Shown: positions 35,179-48,037, counted from the stretch's first letter. The stretch is 64,000 nucleotides of DNA from Hansfordia pulvinata (GCA_006538405.1 BJKQ01000007.1:1674001-1738000), one strand, 5' to 3'. Notes: generated by a model not told the origin, from the sequence alone. Numbers and translations are program-made.

Positions 35179-36430
35179 GGGACACGATGCCGGCAACGAA
35201 CAGGCCAACGGATAGGAGACAGAAAGAAGACGGGTCTCGGCGAGTCGGCGAGGATTATTTCTTGGGGTTTTCTGGTTGTTTGTTCATCGGCGTTTCTTCC
35301 CACGTGAAGAGTGAATATCACCGGCGTTTCGTCCGGCTACTAGGAGATGGAGTGTGATAGATCAGCATCTTGCTTCCCTTGCCCAATATACCCCATGCCT
35401 GCTTCTCTTACCAGGTTTCTAACCTTCTGCTTCCTCCTGGCATCTGCCAGTGCCTCCTCCCGTGGCTGGTGACTTGTGAGCCGCTCGTAGATGTTGCTGG
35501 CTGCGCATGTGCTGTATGTACCGTGGACCGCATGTTCACCAGACCTAATATGAGAAACGTAACGTATTATTCAAGAGGTACGGTCTGTGTGAATGCAATG
35601 CTCGCATGGATGATAGAATGTCAAGTGTCGTCAATTTCGTCGGCGGGATGGTGCGAGGAGGTGCCTTCCATTATCTATCAGCGAAATAGTGCCCATGCCT
35701 ATGGTACATTCAGTGCATGGAAGGCACTCCCCATACCTTAGAGAGGGGACCGTCAAGTTGGGTGCAGTCGTGGAAGCCGCGGGCCGGGGCCGGATCTAAA
35801 TTTAGACCCGTGCCTGCCTCGAGTCGCCGCGCCGTACCTGCCACTTGCCTGGCAAAGAAAGGCGGGAAGGCACCGCCTACGAGTACTTACCTACTCGTAC
35901 ATACCTACCTTACCCGGCGTCAGAGCCTTGCGCCTTCCATACTCGCCTGGTACACCCAACGGTAATAAGGGAAACCTCCACCTCACCTTCACCTTCACCT
36001 GCTCCGTTTCATCTTGTGCCTCACCCGGGGCTCCAGTCTCTGCCACCACGGCCTCAGCCTCGACCGCCCTCCTGCTTTGTTCCGCACCCGTCACACCAGC
36101 CCGGCCCGCTGGAAATCCTACCACGCGCAATTTGTCGCGCGCATTGCCGCGCCGCGCCGCGAACTGTTCTCTTTGGACGGCCTCGCGCATCCGCCCTTGA
36201 CGTCCGACTCAGTCCGCCAGCCACGGCGCTTTCCTCTGTGCCCTCTGCGCCCGCTTTTCTGCGATCATTGAGCTTGCGCGTCGCACATCCATTCGCTCTT
36301 CCCATCCACCAAACACCGGCTCAGGGTCAAGCAACCCCCGTTACGAGATCCCGCATCCGACCCCGAATCTAGCTCCGGCGCCCCGAGAGCGCCCTCACCC
36401 GCCTTCACCTCCCAAGACACCGCCGCCAAC
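35179..36430. other. intergenic region upstream of the NCBP3-like gene
   Basis: TACTCGTA octamers lie at 35878 and 35892 in opposite orientation, 6 nt apart. From about 35960 to 36430 the plus strand is C+T rich, consistent with a 5' leader. No coding sequence recognised. Confidence 0.5.
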
Positions 36431-37934
36431 ATGGACTCGATGGATCTGGACATCGACATGGATGTCGACGCCGACATCCAACTTGTCGCCGACGAGCCAA
36501 TTGCCCCCCAGCCCGCCGCCGAGGACCCCGTAAGCAACCCTCGGGCCCTTCGCTGCTCCGGCAGCGCGTCGCAAACACCGCCTCCCTTCCTCGAACGGCT
36601 ACTAACCCGCCCCCGCGCATCAGGGTAACCGGTCCGATGGAGAAGTGGCCGAAGACCCTGAAGACAGGGCTCCCTCGAAAGTCCACATCCGCGGCCTCGA
36701 CATCCTCAAGCCGCACGAGATCAAGGCCTATGTCCGCCACCACTGCCCCGATCACACCATGGAGCGCATAGAATGGATCGACGACACGTCGGCAAACCTG
36801 CTCTTCGGCTCGGCCTCTGCCGCCACGAGCGCCCTCGAGGCCCTCGCGACAGAGCCCATGGGCGATGTCGCCCAGCTGCCCGCCCGCCAACTTCATGCCG
36901 CCAAAGCGATTCCCGACAGAGCAGAGATCAGCCTGCAGATCCGGCCCGCGCTTGTCAGCGACCGCAAGCAGGCTGGAGCGGCTCAGCGAAGCCGATTCTA
37001 TCTATTCAACCCCGAGTTCGATCCCGAAGAACGCCACCGCCGTCGCGAGGAGTCGAGACGGTATCGCGATCGGGACGGCTATCGTGACGGTCGCGCGAGG
37101 CGGTCGCGCGAAGACGAGCCCCGCGATCACTTCGACGTCAATCTGTACGACGACGACCCTGTTGCGCTTGCTACCCGGCCGCACCGGTCACGTTCCAGAT
37201 CGCGGCCGAGACAGCGACGGCGGAGGTCGCTTACTCCCGATTCGGACCGCGAGGCGGACAGAGACCTGTTTCCCGAGCAGAATCGCGGCAAAGAGTTGTT
37301 CCCGCTGGGTGGCGGTGGCCGTCTGAGCTCCAGGAGGGACCGGTCGGCCTCGCCAGCCCGCTCGCGCGGCCGCGACCGGGCCATGGATGGCTATTCTAGT
37401 GACACCTCCAACGCACGGAACCGGGAGCGCGCGCGCAGCCTCAAAAGCCAAAGATCTCGGAACAACGGTGCCAAAGAACTTTTCCCTGATTCGGGCGCTG
37501 GAGGTGGCCGTCTGGGCGATAAGGTCGAGGACGCTGCCGATCTGGTTGCCAAAGGCATCAGCCTGCCTCTGATGGACGGGGCCGACGACGTGCCCTCGAA
37601 TGGCCGCAGCCGCAAGCTCGAGGGTCGCGTGACGAGGCCTGGATCTGGCGCCAGGCTGGCTGATCGCATCACCAGCGCGGAGGACAAGGGCGGAGTCGGC
37701 GATGGGGATGGCGAGGGAAGCGGGGGCGGGATCAACATTCGCGGCCTTGCCAGCCAGAGGAATCACCAAGAAGGCATCAACATACGGGGCGCCGCGTCCA
37801 AGTCGGCTCGGGAGCTGTTCCCGAGCAAGTTAGGCAACGACAACCCCAACGCTGGCAAGGAGCTGTTTGCTGACGGGGGCCGATCCGCAGGGCGGCCTCG
37901 GCATCGGCAGAGGGCCGGTGACCTGTTCGACTAA
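36431..37934 (+). CDS. NCBP3: NCBP3-like nuclear cap-binding / RNA-processing protein, 2 exons
   Basis: Joins 36431-36529 and 36624-37934, giving 469 aa. The intron has donor GTAAGC, branch TACTAAC and acceptor CATCAG. The N-terminus is acidic (MDSMDLDIDMDVDADIQL). The NCBP3 (C17orf85) RNA-recognition-like domain starts at about residue 48 with KVHIRGLDILKPHEIKAYV and includes WIDDTSANLLF. In animals NCBP3 associates with capped mRNA and export factors in the nucleus. The C-terminal half is Arg/Ser/Asp-rich with spaced short motifs: ELFP (three times, mostly as KELFP), the related DLFP and ELFA, and NIRGLAS/NIRGAAS (twice). It ends in DLFD. An Arg/Asp stretch (RRYRDRDGYRDGRARRSRED) suggests RNA binding. 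The domain assignment is strong; orthology of function is inferred. Confidence 0.88.
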
Positions 37935-39504
37935 GCTTGCAACTCGTTCGCGGCGTGGCTGGGCTACTGAACGGTGCAGGCCGTATCGCTAGAAAGCCAG
38001 CTTCTGCTAGGTACACTTTTCTTCTTCTTGGTTTTAGCGAACGGGAACAAGCGGGGCGTCAGATAGGCGCGACGCTCCAGCATCCAGCGAACTGGTTCCT
38101 CGTCTTGGTTGGCAGCCATGCCAGGAGCGGGGCCATATATGGCACATGTGCTCTGGACAGCCTGTGATGAAGGCTGTTGCGATATTTGGGGGGCGGCATC
38201 TTTGCCCGGGTCAAATGGGGCGGGAAATCCAGGGCATGCGTGGTGGTGCCGAGGTTGGGTGCGAGATACGATAGGATAAACGAGTTGCTAGGGATGTGAT
38301 GTCATCCATGCATCCATCACGAGCATTGCGCTGGTGCGGTTTCTTTGGCAAGTGGCCCGCGGAGAGTTTGCCTAGTACAGAATCGATAGAGAAACGTGCA
38401 AAGCGCGTTGAAAGCGAACGAAGCCATCCTCGTACCATCCAAGCTGCTTGGCTCCTGTTCAACTGATCTAGCTGTCACCTCTGGCTGGCCTGCCATCTGC
38501 ATGTCGACCTGAAGCCTGGTGTCCTGAGATGCTGTACCACATGTGTATCACGAAAGCACTGTGAAGCATCTTCAATGTTGTCACAAGTTGTGGTCCAGTT
38601 TTTGGATATTACAATTATGATTATTGCCATCCTAGCCCACTTTCATACATATCTGCTGAGCAGAGCAGACTTGCCAGTTATTGAGGTGTGTCCAGTGTAC
38701 CTGAGGCAGGCAGGCATGGCCATCATTGTGGATAGCCCAGAAAGAGCCACTTCACTGCAGCCAGACCAGCAACTTTAGGGGGATGAGTTGCTGTGAGGAG
38801 GAGAAGGGCTGCAACTGCCCCAGGCAACTAACTGCACAAGCTGTCCAGAGAGGCTGCTGCCCGGTTGCCCAGTGATGGCCACTGCACTGATGTGTTCAAG
38901 ACGAGCAGAGCACCTGTCATTCACCAACTGGCAGAGGCCAAATCCACCAGGCCAGCCACTCCTTGCCTTGCTTGATATTTGTGTGAAGTTACTCTGCTCA
39001 GGCTTTCATTCAATGCATGTAGGTAACAATGTGAACTCAACCACGCAGCAAAGGTTCCCAATAAAGCCAAGCCCCCTCCCCCTCTCCCTTTCTGCCCACC
39101 CTGACTCCTGGTCCTGGGCACTCTAAGGCTGGATAAGCACACAGCACAGGGTTATCTCTAGTTTCTCTCTCATGCCCATCTCAGTGTGAGTGTGTGTGAG
39201 TGAGAGAGAGAGGTGATGGCCACACATCCCACCACCATCCTGCCACCTAGACAGAGACACTGAGATAGATGTTGTCATCTCACGACCCTGTCTCTACTGT
39301 GTTATCATCATCATCATTATCATCATCATCGTTGTCATCGTTGTCATCAACATCATCACCACAACGACACTCACCCATACCATTTAACCCCTCTTCTGAG
39401 CATCGCTGCCCTCTCCCACCTGACCAACCCCCCCGGGCCGACCCTGTCCGCCTGCCTGCCAGCCTGCCAGACCGTCCGACACTCGCGGGCACCGACACTG
39501 CAAG
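37935..39504. other. intergenic region including a CpG-depleted block
   Basis: 3' flank of the NCBP3-like gene. It includes a compositionally odd 730-bp block (38553-39282, listed separately) and then an ATC/GTC trinucleotide tract at about 39303-39360. No coding sequence recognised. Confidence 0.55.
38553..39282. other. CpG-depleted, TpG/CpA-rich block
   Basis: Over 730 bp I count only three CpG dinucleotides (38862, 38902, 39044), although the block is near 50% GC and the flanks are full of CpG. TpG and CpA are very frequent. It contains no long open frame and no recognisable transposase. A GT/GA microsatellite sits at its right side (39184-39211). It may be a mutated repeat relic or DNA of other origin. 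Confidence 0.75.
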
Positions 39505-39704
39505 ATGGCGCCAGACCAGAACTGGCTGAAGCTGGGGCGAGGCCGCAAAAAGAGCGGCGGAGGCAGCAGCAGCACCAGCGCTCGTCGGTCTCTGAGCTTC
39601 ACCAACCCATCATCCTCGTCCTCCATCCTCCGGCCACGCCGCTGTCCCACGCGCCTCCCCTATCTGCGACGACCAGCACGACGTCTTCGTCGTTTGGCTC
39701 GGGC

Positions 39705-40914
39705 ATGGCCAGCTTCCTCAAGAGCAAGTCGTCGAAGAACTCGCTGAACAAAACCGCCGCCGCCGCGATGGGCGAATCTTCTCTGCTGGGTGGTGGTCAC
39801 GCTGACGACAACAACAATAACAACAACAACCACGACAACCACGACAGCAGCAGCAGCAACAACAACATCTTCAACATGGCGGACCAGGTGTGGTACAACC
39901 CGAACCTGGAGCAGATGGCGGACGCCATCTCGGTGCACCTGATGACGCACGACCCGCGGGAGCCGATGCCGGCGAGCTTCAACTCGTACCTGTCGCACCT
40001 GATCGAGGGCTACGGACACCTGCGGCGCAAGCGCGGCGCGATGGCCGCGGAGCTGTTCCGGTGCCGCGACGAGCGCCACATGGAGCAGCTGCAGACCAAG
40101 GCCCTCGTCGACGGCTTCCTCGAGCGCGAGAAGGGCTACAAGGCCGAGATCAAGCGCCTCGAGATGATGCTGTGCCGCGCCGCCGCGGCCTCGGGCGACG
40201 GCGACGGCGACGACGGCAACGGCGGGGGCAACGGGCTCGAGGCCGTCGCCCTCGCCCGCGCCAACAGCGTCGTCGACCGCACCGGACAGTCCGCCCGCGA
40301 CTACACCAACATGCTCAAGGACATCAGCCACACCGTCGTCAAGGGACCGCCCCCTCTGCCCGAGGAGGACGAGGCCCTGGACGACTACGAGCCCGCCCAC
40401 GACGACACCCTGCGCGCCTTTGGCTGTTCTGGTATGCAGGACATGATGGACCTCAACCACCACTCCAGCTTGGACGACAACAACGAGCGCCGTTGTAAGT
40501 GACCCTTCCCTTGTTATTCCACCTTCCCCGTCACTTTCGGACCGGACGTCAGGGACTGCCTCCATACCACTCTTGTAGAGAGAGAGAGATGAATCTATAT
40601 ATACTGACCACCACTGCTCTCACAGCCACCCCGCCCGCGGAGCTGCCCAACATCCTCAACGACGATCTCGACTTCCGCTGGAGCCAGAAGTTCCGACGCG
40701 AGGACAGAGCCGCCGCCGATGCCGGTGCTGCCAACGCCCGCGCGGCCCGCAGACACCCAGGCCCTGCCCTGGCGCAGGTCGGAGGCCCCAACCCAGTGAC
40801 TAGAACCCTCTGCGAATGGCCACCGCCCCCTTCCCGGCTGCTGCTGCTGCTGCTGAGAACGACACGTCCACGACGACTACGACCGTGGCCGCGACTGCGG
40901 CCCCTGGCGACGAT

Positions 40915-40955
<41 letters not shown>

Positions 40956-41565
40956 GGCTCTTTCGGAGCTTCCGCTGAATGCCGGAGCAGAGCCAGGCGG
41001 CGCTGCGCCAGCCGAGCCCATCCAGGAGCACACGGCTTCGGTTAGAGCCCCAGAGCATCAGAGACTCATGGGCAGCCTTCTCGCCGACTCTGCCGTCCCT
41101 GAGCTCCCGCACGTCGTCTCGGAGAAAGTCGGCCTGGGCTCCCCCCAACGTTCCGAGCACCCCGAGTCCGTCTCCGGGTCCCTGCGACCGTCCGCCAGGC
41201 CTCTGTATCCCATCTTCGACGGCAGCGAGTCGGCCCCCGACCAGCAGCAGCAGCACGGACGCAGCAGACGCCACCACCAGCGAAGCTCGTCGACCTACTC
41301 GTTCGAGGCTGGCGACGACGCCCAGCCCATCTCGCGCCAGGGCTCCCATGCGGACGATCAAGGCCAGCACGCCGCTTCCGCCGCCGCCGCCGCCGCCACC
41401 ACCGAGCTCACTTTTGATAGAATCCCCGTCCCGTCCCGCGTCACGCCCTCGCCCGGAGTCCTCTCCAGCTCGTTCGGCTCGGGCGACAGCGTCCTGACGG
41501 CCATACGCGACGACGCCTCTCCGCCCAGCTACCAGGCGGACCGCCCGGCCGGCCGCAAGGACTGA
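39705..41565 (+). CDS. uncharacterised coiled-coil protein with Asp-His repeat, 2 exons, frame interrupted
   Basis: Exon 1 runs from 39705 to 40494 and exon 2 from 40626 to 41565. The 131-nt intron has donor GTAAGT, branch CTGAC and acceptor CTCACAG. The core is MADQVWYNPNLEQMADAISV (Met 39876), followed by a helical region (YLSHLIEGYGHLRRKRGAMA, FLEREKGYKAEIKRLEMML). Exon 2 begins STPPAELPNILNDDLDFRWS. The C-terminal half is disordered, with (DH)7 and Ser/Gln-rich parts. The reading moves back one base between about 40804 and 40970, most simply near 40803-40812, giving TRNPLRMATAPFP. The gene may start earlier at 39505 (MAPDQNWLKLGRGRKKSGGG, with a non-random RRSLSFTNPSS segment), which needs another one-base change near 39630. 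I do not recognise a family with known function. Confidence 0.7.
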
Positions 41566-42365
41566 GCTCGCAAAGAGTCGGTGGCGACGGCAGATGAATC
41601 CGGGGACATTGCGTGCGAACATTTTGCTGAAGAGGAGGAAATGATGGTCTACGAGTACAGTATACAGGTGCTTGGGTTCTTCAAGTGCCAGGTATCTCAA
41701 GGGCCGTTGCCTCTACGATTTACGATTTGAAGGCCCTTCACTGAGAAGCCAGCCGCCCAGGACCGAAGCCCGAATTTGCGAGCTTGGGACAGCCGGATCA
41801 TCGTTGAAAGGAGAGGGAGTGCGAGTATTGCGAGGGAGGGCCTCGATCAGGACAGTCAGTCCAGGCGTCCACACTGTTAGAAATGCATGGTTTGAAGAAG
41901 TGTGACCAGTTTGCTTGAACACTTCGGCCGCTCCCGGCCCGCCTTTGATTTTGGAGGGGTGTTGTTTTGCGTCGAAGTGTATCACTTAGAGAGATAGCTG
42001 TCATAAGCAAAAAAACATGTCGCCACTCCCCGCAGCTTTGATGGATCTGATAAAAATGTGATGTGGAAAAGCACGTCGGACTGGAGGTGTAGAGACAACG
42101 TCAGTCTGTCTGCCCCCGGGATCCCTTTTCTTGGCCTCGCACGCACGCACGCACGCACGCACGAAGGGTGACGCGGTCAACCAACAGCCAGAGTCATGTT
42201 GCTGCTCTGTATGTATGATACTTGACTCCAGGCTCACGCGAACCGCCCTCTCTGCTCCTCGATCTCAGCGGGGCAAAAAAGCACGCCGGGTGTCTTTTCG
42301 ACGTTCATAAAGTTGAATTATGTATGTGCCTAGCGGGGAAGCCCAGGCCAGGGAGGAACCGGGGG

Positions 42366-42396
42366 TTTTTTTTTAAAAAAAAAAAAAAAAAAAAAA
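42366..42396. repeat. T9 followed by A22 tract
   Basis: Nine T then 22 A in direct succession. It can fold as an A/T hairpin. It could be a poly(A) relic of a retroposed copy, but no recognisable body or target-site duplication was seen. Confidence 0.8.
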
Positions 42397-45391
42397 GGCC
42401 AGGTGCATCTTGAAACCTGCGAGTGACTGGCTGCCAGAACACCTGAAAAACACCGATTGCGACTTGCTGATCTGGCCGGGGCTCGGTGGCCGGAGGGGAC
42501 GACAGTGGTTACAACCGGAGTGGGTGGTGTTCTGATGTAAACAATGTCCCCCTCCCCGTCTTGAATGATTCCCAACATCGAAAATCATCAAAGAGGACAG
42601 AGCCCAGGCTACTATGGGTTTTCTTTCTCCGGGTCTTCTTCCGAATTTTCATTCTCTCGACAAATGAATTCACACAAAGGCCCCGAGATCCCAAGGCCGA
42701 CTCGCTTTCGCGAACCCCAACACACGCTCATATAATATATCGGGACTCCATGTAAAGGCTTCAGGCTTGGTATCCTAAGGGATTTAACACGTACCTTAAG
42801 CCACCGAAGCAGCCCACACCTTTCCGCGCGTTGCGACGGCTTGACGATACTTTATCCCGCCACGGGGTTGGCCTGCTGCTCGCTCTATGGCAGTTCAGCG
42901 TCGTTCCCCGTGACCAGGTTGCGTTGCCCGCGTTCAGCAGCAACGCTGCTCCTCTTGCCGATGGCGGTTTGGGGGGCTTCCCCGAAGAGGCAGAGAGTGC
43001 TAGACTGGCAGTTGTAAAGAGGCTCTACGGCTTACAGGCCCGTGAAGAGTGTTCCCGTGGCTCCAGGAGGATGACGAGAACAGCGAGGCAGGTCTGCTGC
43101 AGTCTCCACCACGGAGAGTGTCTGATGAGTTGGGCCAGGCTTGGAAGCTCAGGTCTCGCAGGGCGAGGGGCGAGCTGGCTGGAGGATATACTCGTGCCTG
43201 TGCTTGGGCCTGTGCTTGTGCTTGTGCTTAGGGGATAGGGCAATGGCGACAGAGAAGAAGCATCATCATTCTCTCTCTCTCTCTCTCTCTCCCTCTCTTT
43301 CACCACCACCGGTAGAGCCGCGGCTTAATGGCTTTTCCTCCTGGTGATCGTCGCGCGGCTACTCGAGCGCCAGCACAGGACGCGCCTCGGAAGAGCTGCC
43401 TTTGAATATCTCACCTTTATTAATCTACTCTCGTACGAACAGATGCAGACGTGGAGGGGACGGGAAGGGGACGGGCCGGTGGAAGCGACCCGAGACGTCC
43501 CCAGGTGATCTATCATTGTGGCTCTGCCGCGCCCGCGTTGCGTCCTTTTCTCTCTCTCTCGCAGTAGTTCGAGTAGGGACTCGTATTAGTCGTGGTATTA
43601 GAACCCAAGGGACGGCACGTTATCCGTGACCCCGCACCTCTCCAGGAAGACATAAGGTGGACGCACTCGCAGGCCCGGAGTTATGAGTGCTTTTTGCTGG
43701 GAATCTATAACCACGGGATGGCCGTCCGTCAGGCATCCGCGTTGCGCGTTACGGCATGTCACGCACGCACGCAGCGCAGGAAAGGAAGAGAGTCAAGAAG
43801 GGGGGGTACGTGGAGGAGTCGGGATTGGAGATGGTTGCGGGCGCAGAGGGCGGACGGAAGAATGACGGACGAAAAGAAAGCATGTTTCCCCCGTCTGCTC
43901 GTATCATGGGCCCCGGGATGGGATGGGATGGGATGGGAAGAGGGTTGATCGCTGTCACGCTGTCACGCTGTCACTCAAGTGTTTACTAAACAGCCGCATG
44001 AGAGAAACCTAAGGGGGGAAAAAGCAAAAGCTCTGCAGGGCACGACAGGACCGGGAGCAGCTCAACGATGGGGTTCGTCTGGGATGGAAGCTGCGAAGAC
44101 CATCTCCAAACTGGCACTCTCTCACACACACAGAGAGAGGAAAAGGGCTATCCATATCTGCGAGACGGCATACCCCCGGCGTAAGCCGGCTTTGTGGGTG
44201 ATGCGAGTATTCACCTTGGTACCTTTCTCCTGCTTATTATAATGATCAAGGGCCCCTGCTACTTGCACGAGTACCCTCCTTGCCGCCTCTAGACCTCTCC
44301 TCCTCTCCGTCACCTTCTCTCTTGTCACGGGAGTCGGTCGACGTTGACTCGTACGAGGTCGGTCTGGCTGGCTGGCTGGCTCGAGGGAAGCCCCCCCCTC
44401 CACCTCCCCAGGTCAGAATCAGATCATCGGGGATGCCGCGCAAAGCCATGTCTCGTCCCTTGAAGAAGAAGAAGAAGAAAAACACTCTCTCCTCCCACTA
44501 CTCGTAGATCCGAGTAATGCGTGGCCCTGACCAGAAGACCATCCGAGCCATGGAAGAAAGAAGAGAAGAAGAAGAAGAAGAAGATGACGACCATGACGAT
44601 GATGATGACGAGAGACGGGCTCTGTGCAACGGGACGTCTTACGCGTCGCCCAGGGCCCCGGAGACTCCTCGTCAGGCCAATGAGGCTCGCAAGAACCCTC
44701 ACACTCTGTCTCTCGTGTCACCGTGTGCACCAACGTTCTCAAGGGGGCCCCCCTTGTTGCGCGAGGTCGCACAGCAGAGTCGCATCGCACACGACGATTG
44801 GAAGGGTTTATTTTTCTTTCTTTCTCTCTTCCTTCCTTCTCCTGTCTTCTTTCTCGGTTCGGTAACACGCAGCCGCCAATACCTCCCCCCCCTTCCACGC
44901 ACGCCGATGCCATCCCCCGCCCCGGGTGACAGCCCTCGTGGCATTTCCATCTCGGTGGCCCTGGAGAGCCGGTCGGTGTAACCACGATCGTCGTGGCGGG
45001 TATACTCCCATGGGGGAGGGGAGGTGTTATTCGTGCGACGTTTCCTCGCGATCCGGAGGAAACTGGGTTCCGGGCCGTCGTTTTCCAAGATGTTTAATCT
45101 ATTCGACTCGTCTCTGTGCGCCCCTCCCTGTCTCTCTGTATCTCCGTCTCTCGGTTTCTCGAGTCCAGCCAGCCAGCTGGCCGGCCACAGAGCTGACACG
45201 CCTCGCAGGCTCACCGGTTTTGGGCGATATGTCGTATCGTCGTTGCCAATGGCTGGCTGGCTGGCTCGACGGACGGACGGACGACTGGGGCTGTGTATGC
45301 TGCCCAGCGACGGCCGTTTGGGTCGCACACAACACCACCCATTGCCTCGCTTCCCCGCCCCCTCCAGAAGCGAGTGAGAGGGTGGGAAAAA

Positions 45392-45411
45392 GGGGGGGGG
45401 GGGGGGGGGGG
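45392..45411 (+). repeat. G20 homopolymer
   Basis: Uninterrupted run of 20 G, the first of the long mono-G/C tracts in the desert. Confidence 0.9.
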
Positions 45412-46506
45412 CACTCAACGGTCAGCGCCTAGGGTCCCCCCCTTTCTCCCTCATGTTTCCTTTCCAGCCTCCAGCAAGTGCATGTGCATCATCGTCACGT
45501 CAGTCGTCGGTGCAAAGCCCCTCGGACCTGCTACACACCCACACTCCCGCCGAATGCTCGCAGCGAACCGCAAACTCTGGAAGCCGGCACCCCGCCCCGG
45601 ATAGGGGCTCGCGTGCCGGCGGAGGAGACGGCCAAGCCAAGGAGGAAAGCCAAGCCAAGCAGAGCACTCGTACTACTCTGTCCACACTCTTTTGGAGGGC
45701 TCGTGCGCCAGGGCGCGTTTTACTCTCCTGATATCCCATTACTCATTACTCATCCTTCGCCCGCCCGTTTTGTTCTTCCGCGACAGTCAGTCAGTCAGTC
45801 GCTCGCTCGCCCGCGCCTCGCCTCCCCCCGGAATGGGCAGGCAACAAGGACGAGAGAGACCCTTGGCGAGGAGAACTCCCGAGGTCAGTTCATCAGCCCG
45901 TGACCAGATACTCGTAGACGAAACGGGATGGGGGGGCCTGCCCAGATTCTTCGCCCCGGGATCCCTGCCCCGGCCCTTCGTTGGACGCACGCACACCTGC
46001 GGCACGGGATGGGATGGGATGGGATGGACAATGAGGAAGAGGAACAAACACCAACGCCCCTTCCCAGTTCGTCCATGCAATCCCGTGCTTCGCAGATGTT
46101 AGATCTACTACGAGTCACAGATGCCCCGTCAACCCAAGGCTGTCCTTCTGTTCAGGATATTATACTAAAGTGCGGGCGCGTCGGTCGGTCGATCGGTCAG
46201 CGCCAGGCAGGGATGGAAATCCCGCCTGCGGGCGGGCGATCGGGGGAAAAGGCGTGCGAGATAAGGGCATGGGGACGTCGTCTCGTCCCGTCCGCCGTCA
46301 GCACGGGAGGGAGGAAGGAAAGGGGGCGGCCGAACATTGGTTCCGCGGATGGCCCCGGCTGACCTAACGATGCTCCCCCTTCCCCTGTAAAAAGCCACGG
46401 GCTGTCGAGCCGGTGTGTGTGAAGAGGAAGAGGAGGAGGGGAGAGGGAGCCCCGTCGGAGTTGTGTGATATCTGTCCGGGGGCCGCTCGCTGTAACGACT
46501 TGCGGG

Positions 46507-46507
<1 letters not shown>

Positions 46508-46541
<34 letters not shown>
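46508..46541 (+). repeat. (CA)n microsatellite
   Basis: Perfect CA dinucleotide array of about 34 nt. Confidence 0.95.
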
Positions 46542-46544
<3 letters not shown>

Positions 46545-47732
46545 CACTCTTCATCAATCCCAACAAGAACCAGGGAAATGGAAAAGGAGACAACCTAAGA
46601 ACACCTGCTCGTAACGTGGGCAAGATAGTTACAAGTAGAAGCAAGGAAAACAAGCAAGCCAGCAGCGTTCGTTAACGCAGTTCCCCCCTTCTCACCACCT
46701 CTTCGAAAAAAAGAAAAAAAATACCTTGTCGATGATCTTGCAATTTGTTCAGCCGAAGCCGGCAGCCAATGTTTCGACGTGCCCACGAGCTATTGGAATC
46801 CCCAACCCCTGCGCGCGCTTCCTGCTTCCTGCTTTTGACCTCCGTGGCGGGCTGCGGGCATGCATGGGATGCTGACGGGGGGGTTTCTCCAGAAGAGAAA
46901 GAGAGAGAGAGAGAGATCTCTGGAGGCGGCCGTCCGTCAAGCCGGTGGCGGCCTAGCGATGGCGATGCGATGGCGATGGCGATGGCGATACATGCGATGC
47001 GACGGCGATGCCTTTTTTTTCTTTTCTTTTTTCTTTCTTTCTACTCCTTTTCCAGGGGCCCTGGGATTGATCTACCAGGGATCAGGGGGGTTGACGCACA
47101 GCCTATCGATCCCCCGGTCTCGTTTCTAATCCCTACAATGGGACAAGCAGCAATCCGTAGATAGCAGCAACAGCCGTGCAGCCAACCAGCCCGCCCGTCC
47201 GCTCGCCTGCCCGCCTGCCCGCCCGCCCAGGTCTTGATTCCTGTCTGGCGCGTGGGGCTTTGCAAGGACCATGCGGCTGCAACTACATGTGCAAGTACTC
47301 GCACGAGTAATCATTAGGGCGCAAACACTCACTGCCCTGGGCACTCGCAAGCAATCAGTAGGCACCGGGAGAGAATGCCTGCTGGAGGCGTCAACGTTCA
47401 GAAAGGCAGGGCTAGCAAGGCCGCAAGCCGGTCGATGGGTGCTCTGTGCTCTGTGCTCTGTGCTCTGTGCTCGTACGTGTCAGTACCAGGAAAAGGCCAA
47501 AAATGTACACATACGCGTAGGTAGAGAGCGTGAGAGCGCCCAGCAGGCAGCATCTCGTACGAGACGAGACGAGACGAGTGGCCACGGGAGGCCGCCCGCC
47601 CGCAGAGGCGTGATCGGCCTGGTTGGTTCGGGGTTCCCGCAGGAGAGGACGGCCACGATGGAGAAAGCAAGGGCCATAACTTGGGTAACTTCTCACTCTG
47701 TACTCGTACACATCCACACAGCACATAAAACC

Positions 47733-47754
47733 GGGGGGGGGGGGGGGGGGGGGG
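47733..47754 (+). repeat. G22 homopolymer
   Basis: Uninterrupted run of 22 G, directly followed by GA-rich sequence. Confidence 0.9.
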
Positions 47755-48037
47755 AGAGGCGGCGCGAAATAAGCTATGGGCCGGGCGGATGCCGAACGAG
47801 AACGGCTTTCCCGTCAGCCCAGGGGGGGATCTCAACTAGCCATATGTACTCGAAATCGCCAGCCCGTCGTTCTTGGCAACGTCACCTCTGATCTTGCCTT
47901 CTTCTCTCTCTGTCTCTCTCTCTCTCTCTCATATTCATCACAGTGTCCTCCCACCTGTTATCCCCAGTCACTCAGGGCCCTCACCTGGTGAACGAGGGAG
48001 TTCACTCGCATCGTGGAGTCCCGAGCATTTTCCATTC

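Noticed and set aside
39660..40565. 301-codon minus-strand frame rich in Val
   Set aside because: It lies exactly opposite the coding exon of the 39705 gene; its Val and Ala runs are the complement of Asp/Asn and Gly codons. No family features.
40549..41700. 383-codon minus-strand frame
   Set aside because: Opposite exon 2 and the intron of the 39705 gene, whose plus strand has proper splice signals and natural protein composition. The minus frame is Arg/Ser/Val low-complexity.
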